DNA of 64,000 bases from JANQPX01 sp050633905 (lineage in GTDB: Bacteria > Pseudomonadota > Alphaproteobacteria > Geminicoccales > Geminicoccaceae): assembly GCA_050633905.1 (NCBI GenBank), contig JBOEHJ010000052.1, forward strand, positions 1 through 64,000. Reading direction: 5' to 3'. Every line of letters starts with the position of its first letter. The first letter of the stretch is position 1. Shown here piece after piece: positions 52,371 through 61,321 of the stretch. The translations under genes and the position numbers were made by a program. Under the pieces are notes generated by a model. The model was not told the origin of the DNA. It did not search any database and saw only the letters and a list, made by a program, of their open reading frames with translations.

Positions 52371-53804
52371 ATGGCGCCGGGTTGTTTTGCGGGGCTGAGC
52401 CTCAAACGATTGAGCAGGGTTCTTTCCGGCACGCCGAGTGATGCAGGAAAAAGAGCCAGCGGGCTGCGCGTCGTCGCGTTCATTGCCTTTCTTATCGCCT
52501 CTCTTTTACCGAACCTGCAGGCCATGGCGGCAAGCAAAGTTGCTGTCATCGATATAGAGGGACCGATCGGTCCCGCGACCAGCAGCCACATCAAACGTAG
52601 CTTTGAGGATGTGCGCGCCCAGGGCATCGATGTGGTCGTGCTCCGCCTGGATACGCCAGGTGGCCTGGTGACTTCGATGCGCGCGGTGATCAAAGAGATT
52701 CTGGCATCACCCGTGCCGGTGATCGGCTTTGTCGGCCCAAGCGGTGCCCGCGCCGCCAGTGCCGGCACCTATATGCTCTACGCAACCCATATCGCGGCCA
52801 TGGCGCCCGGCACCAATCTTGGCGCCGCCACACCGATCAGGCTGGGCGACCCGGACGCGGACAGCGATCCGGATGCTGAGAGCGGGGACGATGAAGAAGG
52901 CGAGACGCCGAGCATCGAAGACAAAATCGTGAACGATGCGGTCGCCTATATCAAAAGCCTGGCCGAACTGCGCGGGCGCAATGCCGATTGGGCCGAACGC
53001 GCGGTCAGAGAGGCTGCCAGCCTGCCGGCGGGCGACGCCCTCAAGCTCGGCGTGATCGATCTCATCGCCAACGACCTCCCCCAGCTCCTCGCCAAGCTAA
53101 ACGGGCGCGAGGTGGTGATCCAGGATGAGACGCAGACCCTTGATATGACATCGCGCGAGATCATCGAACTCCTGCCGAACTGGCATACCCGATTTCTCGC
53201 CATCATCACCGACCCGACAGTGGCCTATGTCTTGTTGCTGATCGCGATTTCGGGGATCCTGATCGAGGTCTCCATGCCCGGCTTGTTCCTTCCGGGCATC
53301 GTCGGCATTACCTCCCTACTTCTGGCACTCTATGCATTTCAGCTTTTGCCGGTGAGCTTAGTCGGCCTCGGCATCATCGTTCTTGGTCTCGTCTTGATGA
53401 TCGTCGAATTGACCCTGCCAAGCTTCGGATTGATCGGATTTAGCGGTATCGTTGCCTTCGCCCTCGGCTCGATTTTTCTCATCGAGACCGGCGTTCCGGG
53501 CTATGGTGTGTCAAGATCGCTCATCGGCATGCTCTCGGTGATCTCATCGAGCTTGCTGATGATGTTCCTGATCTGGCTTCGCCGCCTACATTCCCTCCCT
53601 GTCCTCAGTGGGCCTGAGGAAATGCTGAACGCTGAGGCGACAGTCATTTCCTGGGAAGACGATGCGGGTCGCGTACGCATGCGCGGCACTAGCTGGGCGG
53701 CACGCAGCGACACGGCGCTTTCCCGTGGTCAAAAAGTCCGGGTCACCGCGATCGATGGATTAACCGTCGATGTCGAGCCCGACAGTGAGGATACCGTGTC
53801 ATGA
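52371..53804 (+). CDS. NfeD-type membrane-bound ClpP-class serine protease
   Basis: A 477-residue protein: signal/first membrane segment (residues 33-50), a ClpP/SppA-like protease domain with Ser130 in RAASAGTYM and Lys185 in IEDKIVND as the Ser-Lys dyad, a second set of four transmembrane helices (about 270-385) and a C-terminal OB-fold NfeD domain ending in DGLTVDVEPDSE. Members cut the C-terminus of stomatin. The next gene is the partner slipin, overlapping by four bases (ATGA). The ATG at 52371 is used; a later start is possible. Confidence 0.92.
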   Translation: MAPGCFAGLSLKRLSRVLSGTPSDAGKRASGLRVVAFIAFLIASLLPNLQAMAASKVAVIDIEGPIGPATSSHIKRSFEDVRAQGIDVVVLRLDTPGGLVTSMRAVIKEILASPVPVIGFVGPSGARAASAGTYMLYATHIAAMAPGTNLGAATPIRLGDPDADSDPDAESGDDEEGETPSIEDKIVNDAVAYIKSLAELRGRNADWAERAVREAASLPAGDALKLGVIDLIANDLPQLLAKLNGREVVIQDETQTLDMTSREIIELLPNWHTRFLAIITDPTVAYVLLLIAISGILIEVSMPGLFLPGIVGITSLLLALYAFQLLPVSLVGLGIIVLGLVLMIVELTLPSFGLIGFSGIVAFALGSIFLIETGVPGYGVSRSLIGMLSVISSSLLMMFLIWLRRLHSLPVLSGPEEMLNAEATVISWEDDAGRVRMRGTSWAARSDTALSRGQKVRVTAIDGLTVDVEPDSEDTVS

Positions 53805-54539
53805 GTTTTGGCGTGCAATTGCTGATCGTCCTGGTCTTTTTCGGCATTCTTCTGGCAGCCCTCGCCGCAGCCTCGGTGGTGATCATTCAGGAATATGAAC
53901 GCGGCGTCGTGCTCACGCTTGGCCGCTTTTCCGGCATTCGCCGCCCAGGCCTACGCTTCATTCTTCCGGTCATCCAACAGATGCAGCGGGTCGATACGCG
54001 GGAAAAGGTGGTCGACATTCTGCCCCAAGACATCATCACCAAGGACAACGTTCTGGTGAAGGTGAACGGCGTCGTCTANNGCCTCGACCCGGGAAATGGC
54101 GCAATCGACCCTTCGCGCCTCGGTCGGCACCCATGAACTCGACGAACTTTCGGACCCCGAACGCTTAAGCGTCGAGATCCAGCGCGTGCTCGAGGTCAAG
54201 ACTGAGAGCTGGGGCATCAAGGTGTCCAATGTCGAGATCAAGGAGGTGGACGTCGACAAACAGATGATCCGCCATATCTCTCGCCAGGCTGAAGCTGAAC
54301 GCGTCAGGCGCGCCAAGGTGATCGAAGCGGAGGGCGAAAAACAAGCAGCCGAAGCCTTCCTCGATGCCGCAAGAATCTTGTCTGAAAGCCCGGAAGCCAT
54401 GCAGCTCCGCTATCTTTCGACCCTCACCACAATCGCCAATGAGCGCAGCTCCACTATCGTCTTCCCCTTCCCCACCGACCTTGTCCAGATGTTCGGTGTC
54501 AAAGCCAAATCGAACGGTTCAGGCAATCCCTTCGCCTGA
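53801..54539 (+). CDS. Slipin/stomatin (SPFH) protein, broken by an assembly gap
   Basis: A single SPFH-family membrane protein. The first half (IVLVFFGILLAALAAASVV as membrane anchor, VVIIQEYERGVVLTLGRF, then VDTREKVVDILPQDIITKDN) leads to GTCGTC and the NN at 54079-54080. After it, in a shifted frame, STREMAQSTLRASVGTHELDEL and IRHISRQAEAERVRRAKVIE continue the same family. About 20 residues between VV and ATREM are missing, so unknown bases were lost at the join; this is not a biological frameshift. The NfeD partner precedes it. Confidence 0.88.
54079..54080. other. Assembly join (NN) inside the slipin gene
   Basis: Two unknown bases stand for an unresolved join. Family comparison says roughly 60 bases are missing here. 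Confidence 0.9.
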
Positions 54540-54712
54540 CCTGCGACAAGCCACAGACGCTTTGCCCGACCACCAACGCCGTTTTTCAATGATTGTGACG
54601 TAGATCGCAGTTTATCCCAGGCATCGGCAGAAAAATGTGTCTCACAGCTTGCGCAGCTGACGCTGACATAAACCATCCGAGCCATGCTGTAGAAAACACC
54701 TCGGAGTGATCA

Positions 54713-55303
54713 ATGGCCGGAAGGTCGACATATCGAGCAGTGGTCCTGGGGCTCGTCGCCATTGGCTTGGCCGCCTGCGCAACCAGTCCGGAACAGGTCG
54801 ATAGGACGGAATCGATTGTCCTGCTGGACCATCCAAGATTCGCTGATGCAGCAAGCGATTTTAGAATCTTCAGGGACAATTTTACCGGCCAAGCAGGTCA
54901 CTCTGCCGCCTATCAGACGAAGGACGGCATCGCGCGTCTCATGGTCCTTGTTGCCGGCACCACAGAATACATCGGCAATATCGATGGCGAGCAAGATGTG
55001 ATCCAATGGTGCGAAAGTACGTTTTTCAGGCCGCCTAAAGACGAAAACGCAACGCCGATAGACCTGCCATCATGGCGCGACGGCGATACAGTCGAAACGA
55101 CATTCGGTCAGTTTCAGTACCGGAAGTTTTCCGCTGCCGGCAGCGGCTGCACCTGCTTTCTCCATGGCTGGGGCAATAAAGGGAACACGGCCGCTAACGG
55201 CAACAGCATGTTGCTCGTCGGCTATGTCTGCAATGCATCAAAAGACCTGGCCAGTACCGAAATCGAATCACTGATCAAGGCCATCAATTTTCCAAGACGC
55301 TGA
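54713..55303 (+). CDS. Hypothetical lipoprotein, 196 residues
   Basis: Not recognised. The signal peptide has a lipobox LAAC with acylated Cys22. The mature part has a CTCFLHGW segment with two adjacent cysteines and another cysteine in VGYVCNASKDL, and two others earlier, so disulfides are likely. It has no membrane segments after the signal. The gene stands alone before the R2 element copy 3. Predicted location: outer membrane or periplasmic face of the inner membrane. Confidence 0.6.
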   Translation: MAGRSTYRAVVLGLVAIGLAACATSPEQVDRTESIVLLDHPRFADAASDFRIFRDNFTGQAGHSAAYQTKDGIARLMVLVAGTTEYIGNIDGEQDVIQWCESTFFRPPKDENATPIDLPSWRDGDTVETTFGQFQYRKFSAAGSGCTCFLHGWGNKGNTAANGNSMLLVGYVCNASKDLASTEIESLIKAINFPRR

Positions 55304-55444
55304 TCAAGCCACCTTGGCATCCAAGCCGAGCGTCGTTTGACCAAAAGAGGTCCTGTGGAGGAGTGGGCTGGTGAGGATGTCGTTCGATCGAAAAACGCTC
55401 TCGATGGTCGGTCCTGTGGTGTGGTGTCCATAGTTCAAACGTTT

Positions 55445-55600
55445 TTCTGTCCAGAGCTAACGAAACCTTAACCAGCGATCATTACACATTGGTGCTTGGT
55501 CCATGCGATCCTGGGAATCCGCCCACCCGCCAGAAAAAAGGGGCTTGGCTCGGATTGCCATGATCGCATGGGCCAGGTCACGCAGTTTAAGTCCGAGCGC
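55445..55600 (-). repeat. R2 intergenic element, copy 3
   Basis: Reverse orientation. Its complement reads GTGACCTGGCCC, ATCCGAGCC, GGCGGGTGGGCGGATTCCCA, GGATCGCATGGACC, then TAATGATCGCTGGTTAAGGT and TTCGTTAGCTCTGGAC. The end block CTAACGAAACCTTAACC is at 55457-55473. It has the same order of blocks as copy 2. Confidence 0.7.
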
Positions 55601-55997
55601 GTTCGTGTCTCGTTAACGACAGAAAAAACAGTGACCGGGAAAGTGTCACCACGACCCCANNAGCGCCTCCCCTCGCTGATCGGCAGATCGTCTCACCAAA
55701 AGTGAGAGCGTATAGGCGTCGTTCTCAAGTCTCGGCCAGTGGTATTTTCTGACATAGCGCCAAAACGAGCTGGTTTCCTTGAGCACTGGCAACCCAAACC
55801 TGATACCTACGCTCGATATCAATCAAAAGAAGATTTTTGCAGCAAACAAAAAATTTAAAAGAGACACTAATCAATCAAAAATAAACACACCTTATCGACA
55901 ACAAAAGAAAATGACAATTGATATCAAAATACCGATATGATAATTGGTTCTTCGTTTATAACTAAAAAACTTAGCATCAAAAGCTTTTATGTAGAAC
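55601..55997. other. AT-rich non-coding region with an assembly join
   Basis: Contains the second NN at 55660-55661 and a marked AT-rich stretch (about 55780-55995, with runs such as ATCAATCAAAAATAAACACA). The open frame at 55496-55705 crosses NN and is not a credible gene. Promoters for the lipoprotein gene at 55998 probably lie here. Confidence 0.5.
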
Positions 55998-56609
55998 ATG
56001 AGAAGGAAAAATAGTGTTATGATTCGCTATTCACTGCTAGTTGTCTTCTTTTTTATTGCTTTGAGTGCATGTTCTATTCCACCGCCAAGTGCTAATATTT
56101 CAATGCAACAGCCTGTCGCCACTCAATTGGGCTCGGATAGCACTATTTCTCTGCGTGTCGTGAGTGAGGCCGATGAGCCGTCTGTTTCATGGGCACACCA
56201 ACCCGACGACGCAGCCGCGTATCTGAGCGACGAAATCCGGGCCGCATTGATCGACAGCAGGATCGTTCATCAGGTAGTGGGCCCTGACGACGAGGCAGCT
56301 TACGGCATGACCGTGGCGCTTACGGAATTCAAGCACAACGCTCCAAGTAGCGACCCATCGCTGGATGCCGAGCGTAATGGCGGTCTCAACACCATGACCG
56401 CGAAGGTCGAACTGGTGAACCGGGCGACCAGCGAAGCAGCGGGTGCCTATGACATCACGGCGCAGTCTGCATCTAAGACCGTCTACGGCGAATACGGCGC
56501 TGTCGGTATTGAAGCGATGCTCGACGCCGCCGCCGAGAGCATTGTCGAGGCTCTGAGAGAAACATCTGCGATCCGCATGCCAACAATCGCGACCTCAAAC
56601 GACGGTTGA
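55998..56609 (+). CDS. Hypothetical lipoprotein with AT-rich N-terminus
   Basis: A 203-residue predicted lipoprotein with lipobox LSAC (Cys25 when read from the ATG at 55998, Cys18 from the ATG at 56019). Its first 120 bases are AT-rich whereas the rest of the gene is GC-rich. The mature part contains short segments such as ISLRVVSEADEPSVSWA and YGMTVALTEFKHN, recalling DUF4410/YajG-like lipoproteins, though not strongly. It is followed 37 bases later by another small lipoprotein gene of similar type. Function unknown. Confidence 0.65.
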   Translation: MRRKNSVMIRYSLLVVFFFIALSACSIPPPSANISMQQPVATQLGSDSTISLRVVSEADEPSVSWAHQPDDAAAYLSDEIRAALIDSRIVHQVVGPDDEAAYGMTVALTEFKHNAPSSDPSLDAERNGGLNTMTAKVELVNRATSEAAGAYDITAQSASKTVYGEYGAVGIEAMLDAAAESIVEALRETSAIRMPTIATSNDG

Positions 56610-56646
56610 GATTACTGTCAACGTTCCCCAAACGAGAGACAAAGCC

Positions 56647-57168
56647 ATGAAACTGAAATCCCTAGCTCCCATCGCCTTATTGTTCGTCGTTGGCGCCTGT
56701 AGTGCCTCCGGCGAGCTAGACATGGCACAGTCAAAAAGCGAGCCAATCAGGCCAAACTCCACGGTCTCATTTGACGTCTTCGCCCTTGCCGAAGCTGGCA
56801 GCGACGTCGATGTCGATCTGGGCATCGACGCCACCAAAGACCTCCTTTTCAAGAAGCTAGAGGAGGATAGCAATTTTGCAAGCGTGGTAAGCGACAACGG
56901 TTCCTCCGACTACCAGATGGAGGTTCAGCTTTCGGAAGTCGATGTGGTTGCGCCATCGGCGCAGCGATGGCTCGGGGCCTTCGCCGGCGCGCATTCCATT
57001 GCCGCCAATGTGAAAGTGATCGACAACAGCAATGGCTTGGAAGTGACCTCATTCACCGCCAGAGGTGACTCGGCGGTGCAAAGCATCTTCTCCATCTGGA
57101 CGCAATCCTACACCTTCGACGCTGCAGTCGAGGCCTTTGGAGAAAAGGTCGTCGAGGGGATTATCTAA
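56647..57168 (+). CDS. Hypothetical lipoprotein, DUF4410/YajG-like
   Basis: A 173-residue predicted lipoprotein with signal peptide and lipobox VGAC (acylated Cys18). DLLFKKLEEDSNFASVVSDN and YQMEVQLSEVDVV show the alternating pattern of DUF4410-type lipoproteins, also seen weakly in the preceding gene. The two genes are probably cotranscribed and may be distant paralogues. Function unknown. Confidence 0.65.
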   Translation: MKLKSLAPIALLFVVGACSASGELDMAQSKSEPIRPNSTVSFDVFALAEAGSDVDVDLGIDATKDLLFKKLEEDSNFASVVSDNGSSDYQMEVQLSEVDVVAPSAQRWLGAFAGAHSIAANVKVIDNSNGLEVTSFTARGDSAVQSIFSIWTQSYTFDAAVEAFGEKVVEGII

Positions 57169-57269
57169 GCGCCCTGTTCATGCCGGGGTTTCGATCGATC
57201 TATCTCGGACCAGATTCGGGATCAAATCCCTCTCGCCAACCCGTCGCAAGGCGTCTCCTTTTGCGCTAA

Positions 57270-57297
57270 CCTGACGTCAGCTTCAGCTGACGTCAGG
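57270..57297 (+). promoter_or_regulatory. Possible operator: two TGACGTCA half-palindromes in a 13-bp stem
   Basis: CCTGACGTCAGCT (57270-57282) and AGCTGACGTCAGG (57285-57297) form an exact inverted repeat with only two bases between. Each arm holds the self-complementary octamer TGACGTCA. Flanking TTTTGCGC and GCGCAAAG extend the symmetry. It lies 20 bases before the SDR start codon, the position expected of an operator. Confidence 0.6.
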
Positions 57298-57317
57298 GAC
57301 GCGCAAAGGAGATCTTC

Positions 57318-58073
57318 ATGCCGCTCAGCGACTATAAGACAGCCCTAGTAACAGGCGCTTCGAGCGGCATCGGTGCCGCCACGGTGCGAGCCCTCGCCAA
57401 GCAGGGCATCAAGGTCCTGGCCCTTGCCCGCCGCGAGGAGCGGCTAAAAGCGCTCGCCGATGAGACAGGCTGCATGCCGATCGCCCTCGATCTTCGCGAC
57501 CACGATGCGATCCATGATCAGCTTTCAACCCTCGACGCCGATATTCTTGTCGGGAATGCTGGTACCGTCCGCGGTTTTGATGGCCTCTTGAATGCATCAC
57601 CTGACGACATCGACATAACCCTTGGCACCAATGTACAGGCCCTGGTTCATGTCCTGCGCGCGGTCGTCCCGGGCATGGTACAGCGAAAGTGCGGTCATGT
57701 GGTCAATATTGGGTCGGTTGCGGGGCTCTACCCGATTAATTCGGTGATCTATGGAGCGAGCAAGGGTGCGGTCCATCTCGTGAACCAGAACCTTCGCATC
57801 GAACTTCAAGGCTCCGGCGTGCGCACCACGGAAATCTGCCCGGGCCGGGTAAAAACCGAGATTTTTGATGTCGCTATCAACGATTCGGAAAAGGCAGCAG
57901 CGATCCAAAAAACGGGCATCGAAGAACTGGAAGCCGAGGACATTGCGGATGCGATCATCTTCGCCCTCGATGCGCCCTGGCGTATGAACGTCAACATGAT
58001 TGAAATCCAACCCACCGAACAAACCTTCGGCGGCTTGGCCTTCACACCGGCCCCAGACGCGCGGCAGCGTTGA
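57318..58073 (+). CDS. Short-chain dehydrogenase/reductase
   Basis: A 251-residue classical SDR. TGASSGIG at residues 12-19, the NAG motif after VGNAG, Ser133, Tyr145 and Lys149 in YGASK are all present. It most resembles YdfG-type 3-hydroxy acid dehydrogenases. An AAGGAG site precedes the ATG and an inverted repeat with TGACGTCA arms lies immediately upstream. Another SDR gene begins 16 bases after its stop. Confidence 0.87.
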   Translation: MPLSDYKTALVTGASSGIGAATVRALAKQGIKVLALARREERLKALADETGCMPIALDLRDHDAIHDQLSTLDADILVGNAGTVRGFDGLLNASPDDIDITLGTNVQALVHVLRAVVPGMVQRKCGHVVNIGSVAGLYPINSVIYGASKGAVHLVNQNLRIELQGSGVRTTEICPGRVKTEIFDVAINDSEKAAAIQKTGIEELEAEDIADAIIFALDAPWRMNVNMIEIQPTEQTFGGLAFTPAPDARQR

Positions 58074-58088
58074 CCTTCGAGGAGACTG

Positions 58089-58793
58089 ATGATGCTTGAA
58101 GCCGCAGGGCGGGTGGTAATGGTGTCCGGGGCGAACCGAGGGATTGGACGCGCCATCGCAACGTGTCTAAAGAGCAAGGGCTACAAGCTCAGCCTCGGTG
58201 CCCGAAAGCCTGACACCGTCGCAGACTTCGTAGATGACGATGTCCTCATCCACACCTACGACGCCGAACGCCCTGAAACCGCGACAGCGTGGATGCAGTC
58301 GACACTCGACAAATACGGAAAACTTGATGGGCTGGTGAACAATGCCGGGGTCTATATCACAGCGCGGATCGAGGACGGCGAGGAGGCGGATTTCGATCGC
58401 CTCTGGGCGGTTAATGTCAAAGGCCCGCTGAAGCTGATCCAGCTCGCCTTGCCCCATCTGAAAGTGGCCGGACATGGGCGCATCGTCAACCTCGTCTCGC
58501 TAGCCGGCAAGCGTGTGCCAAGCGATGACAGTGCCGGCTATGCCATGAGCAAACATGCCGCCCTCGCCCTTCACCACGCAACCCGCCGCGCGGGCTGGGA
58601 TCATGGCGTGCGCGCGACCGCCGTCTGCCCAGGCCTGGTGGCGACCGATATGGTGAGCTGGTCCAAGGTCCCACGCGAGGAAATGATCGATCCCGCCGAC
58701 CTTGCCGAGGCCATCGCCACAGTCATGACCCTGCCTGACTATGCCGTGGTGGCCGAACTGATGGTGAACTGCAGGCTGGAGCCAGCACTCTGA
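58089..58793 (+). CDS. Short-chain dehydrogenase/reductase (second)
   Basis: A classical SDR of about 234 residues with SGANRGIG, LVNNAG, SLAGKRVPSDDSAGYAMSK holding Tyr and Lys of the catalytic triad, and CPGLVATDM. The substrate is unknown; it differs in sequence from the preceding SDR. It lies close after that gene and just before a small ATPase gene, all on the same strand. Confidence 0.86.
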   Translation: MMLEAAGRVVMVSGANRGIGRAIATCLKSKGYKLSLGARKPDTVADFVDDDVLIHTYDAERPETATAWMQSTLDKYGKLDGLVNNAGVYITARIEDGEEADFDRLWAVNVKGPLKLIQLALPHLKVAGHGRIVNLVSLAGKRVPSDDSAGYAMSKHAALALHHATRRAGWDHGVRATAVCPGLVATDMVSWSKVPREEMIDPADLAEAIATVMTLPDYAVVAELMVNCRLEPAL

Positions 58794-58806
58794 GGTTTTT
58801 TTCTGC

Positions 58807-59337
58807 ATGGTCGACAATTTCGTGGTCATTTCCGGATGTTCAGGCGGCGGAAAATCCACAACGCTCGAAGCCTTGAAGCAGCATGGACACCGCGTAGTCG
58901 AGGAACCAGGCCGACGCATTGTAGCGTCCGAACTGGCCAACGACGGATCGGCCCTGCCCTGGCTCGATCCAGCAGCCTTTGCACGCCAGGCTATTCGCCT
59001 ATCGCTTGCCGATCGCGAAAGAGCAGCAAGGCATTCCGGCCTGGTTTTCTTCGATCGCGGACTAATCGATGCGGCAAGCGCACTCCAGGAACTGACCAAC
59101 AAGCCCTTTCTCGATCGGCTTGCTCGACGTCACCCCTACCACCAAAACGTTTTCATCACGCCGCCCTGGCCTGAAATCTACGTGAGAGATCGTGAACGCA
59201 GGCATGACTTCGCCGATACGCTCGAGGAATATGACAGGCTTTGCAGGGTCTATCCTTCACTCGGCTACGACATCCACATTCTGCCAAAGACAAGGGTTGC
59301 AGAGCGGGTTGATCTCATCCTTGCGGCATGTTCATAA
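58807..59337 (+). CDS. AAA-type P-loop ATPase/kinase of the AAA_28 type
   Basis: A 176-residue P-loop protein. Walker A is GCSGGGKST (residues 10-18); EEPGRRIV and VFFDRGLIDA fit the AAA_28 domain, whose relatives include nicotinamide ribose kinase and similar small-molecule kinases. No Walker B partner domain is present. The role is not assigned. It is 13 bases after the second SDR and 24 before the HDAC-like gene, suggesting an operon. Confidence 0.75.
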   Translation: MVDNFVVISGCSGGGKSTTLEALKQHGHRVVEEPGRRIVASELANDGSALPWLDPAAFARQAIRLSLADRERAARHSGLVFFDRGLIDAASALQELTNKPFLDRLARRHPYHQNVFITPPWPEIYVRDRERRHDFADTLEEYDRLCRVYPSLGYDIHILPKTRVAERVDLILAACS

Positions 59338-59361
59338 CCTGACGACGAGGAGGCAGCAACG

Positions 59362-60444
59362 ATGACTACGGGTTTTGTTTGGGACGAACGCTATGCCTGG
59401 CATCAACAAGGCCTGATGCCGCTTGGCCTCGATACCGAACCGTTCCCGGGCCCCGATACGCCAGAGACCAAACGGCGGATCTACAGCCTAGTCCAAACCA
59501 GTGGCCTCGCCGAGCACCTGACGTCATTGAAACCGCGTCTCGCCACCGAAGACGAACTCTTACGCCTTCACACAGCCTCTCATATCGAGCGGGTCAAACA
59601 AGTAAGTGCCGCCGGCACCGGTGGGTCGGTGGGTGAGAGTGTGTCGATCGGTGAAGGTGGCTATGAGATCGCAGCTCTTGCCGCAGGCGGCTGCCTGGTC
59701 GCCATCGATGCCGTCCTCGAAGGCCGGGTCGACAACGCCTATGCCCTGGTGCGTCCAGCCGGTCACCACGCCGAATCCGCCCAAGGCCGCGGCTTTTGCG
59801 TCTTCGGCAATACAGCCCTTGCAGCACACCATGCCAAGTTAAACCATGGCATCAACCGCCTCGCGATCATCGATTGGGACGTCCATCACGGCAATGGCAC
59901 CGAGGACGCCTTCTACGCTGACCCAACCGTCCTGACCATGTCGGTCCACCAGGACCAGAACTACCCGATCGATCGCGGCCAGATCGAGGCGGTCGGCGAC
60001 GGCGCAGGAAAAGGCGCCAACATTAATATACCCTTGCCACCCGGCAGCGGTCACGGCGCCTATGTCGCCACGATCGAGCAGGTCGTCGTCCCAGCCCTCA
60101 ATGCCTTCAAGCCCGAACTGATCATGATCGCCTCAGGCGTCGACGCCTCCGCCCGTGATCCACTAGGCCGTATGCTTTGCTCCGCCGAAACATTTCGCAC
60201 GATGACTGAACACCTTATGACCGCCGCCGCCGATCTCTGCCAAGGCCGCCTGGTCGCCTGCCATGAAGGTGGCTACGCCCCGACTCACGCCCCCTTTTGC
60301 ACCCTCGCCATCCTCGAAACCCTTGCCGGGCACCGAACCGGCATCATCGACCCCATGGCTGAACGCCTAGCCCAAACCCCAGGCCACATCCTCCTATCAG
60401 CCCAACAACAAGCCATTGGCCGAGCCGCCCAGGGCGGAACTTAG
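59362..60444 (+). CDS. Class II histone-deacetylase-like hydrolase
   Basis: A 360-residue zinc amidohydrolase of the histone deacetylase/acetylpolyamine amidohydrolase/AcuC group. RPAGHHAESAQGRGFCVF has the two catalytic histidines, IIDWDVHHGNGT supplies Asp and His zinc ligands, and IASGVDASARDPLG the second Asp ligand. Bacterial members deacetylate polyamines or acetyl-lysine; which is not clear. Same strand and short spacing after the ATPase gene. Confidence 0.9.
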   Translation: MTTGFVWDERYAWHQQGLMPLGLDTEPFPGPDTPETKRRIYSLVQTSGLAEHLTSLKPRLATEDELLRLHTASHIERVKQVSAAGTGGSVGESVSIGEGGYEIAALAAGGCLVAIDAVLEGRVDNAYALVRPAGHHAESAQGRGFCVFGNTALAAHHAKLNHGINRLAIIDWDVHHGNGTEDAFYADPTVLTMSVHQDQNYPIDRGQIEAVGDGAGKGANINIPLPPGSGHGAYVATIEQVVVPALNAFKPELIMIASGVDASARDPLGRMLCSAETFRTMTEHLMTAAADLCQGRLVACHEGGYAPTHAPFCTLAILETLAGHRTGIIDPMAERLAQTPGHILLSAQQQAIGRAAQGGT

Positions 60445-60579
60445 GTTAGAGGCTGGCTAGTTGGTTTGCGGTCGTACCCTGTTGAGGCCCGGGCATTCTT
60501 GGGCTGCTGGGAGCTTTCTTCTCAGGATAAAGCCGGCTATTTCTAGCTGCAACGAATAGACATTCAGGGACATGACACC

Positions 60580-61128
60580 ATGATCGCCACCAAACAACGA
60601 AACCGGCTCACCTGCACGCTCGCATCACTAGCCCTCCTAAGTTTAGCAGGTGCCGCTAGCACTGTTGGTGCGGTGGAATTGGAAATTGGCAAGACTTATA
60701 CAGGCAACACGCTGATCGAGGCCAAGGCTTATGGCCTTGAATTCACCGTGCCAGAGGGATGGAGCGGCCTGCTGCCGCCGGGCGGCACCTTCTTTGCCAT
60801 GACACCTGATAACAAGACCTTCGTCTTCGCAACAGCCGAACCCGGTTCCGTCAAGGAAGCACAAGGCTCCCTCTCGCAACCACTTCCCCTCGGCAACGGC
60901 ATCACCTTAAAGCCGATTGGTGCGCCGCGCACGGAAGGCGATGGGTTCACCATCGACTACAATGTCTTTGGTGCACCCGAACCCTTTGGTGGCGAAGGCA
61001 GGGCGATCGTCAGCGATACCGGTGTGATCGCGGGCTTCATCGGTGTTGCCCCCCAAACCGGGATCGACACGATGCGCGACGCTCTCGACACCCTCACCAG
61101 CGGCGTCGCCTTCGAGGACCTGAAGTAG
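60580..61128 (+). CDS. Hypothetical exported protein
   Basis: A 182-residue protein with a signal peptide (cleavage near TVGAVE, residue 30). The mature part has a glycine-rich, beta-rich pattern with FTVPEGWSGLLPPGGTFFAM and an AIVSDTGVIAGFIGVAP end and contains no cysteine. I do not recognise the family. It stands alone between the HDAC-like gene and the haloperoxidase gene. Confidence 0.6.
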   Translation: MIATKQRNRLTCTLASLALLSLAGAASTVGAVELEIGKTYTGNTLIEAKAYGLEFTVPEGWSGLLPPGGTFFAMTPDNKTFVFATAEPGSVKEAQGSLSQPLPLGNGITLKPIGAPRTEGDGFTIDYNVFGAPEPFGGEGRAIVSDTGVIAGFIGVAPQTGIDTMRDALDTLTSGVAFEDLK

Positions 61129-61321
61129 CCAGGAGAGCGGCTCGCAAACGGTCTTCGCCGAAGGTCACCCATCTTTTGTCGTCGGATGTGAAATACTTCA
61201 CAAAGGATCGCCGGTCTTCCTTGTTATAGACGAGGCGGCACAACGACTTTTTGTGCTGAACATGGGCAGCAAGCCATTCATGCCCAGGCCATTTTTCGAT
61301 CCCTATTCCGGAGACATCCGC

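Noticed and set aside
55496..55705. Plus-strand frame crossing the NN
   Set aside because: It runs through R2 copy 3 and undefined bases; no family features.
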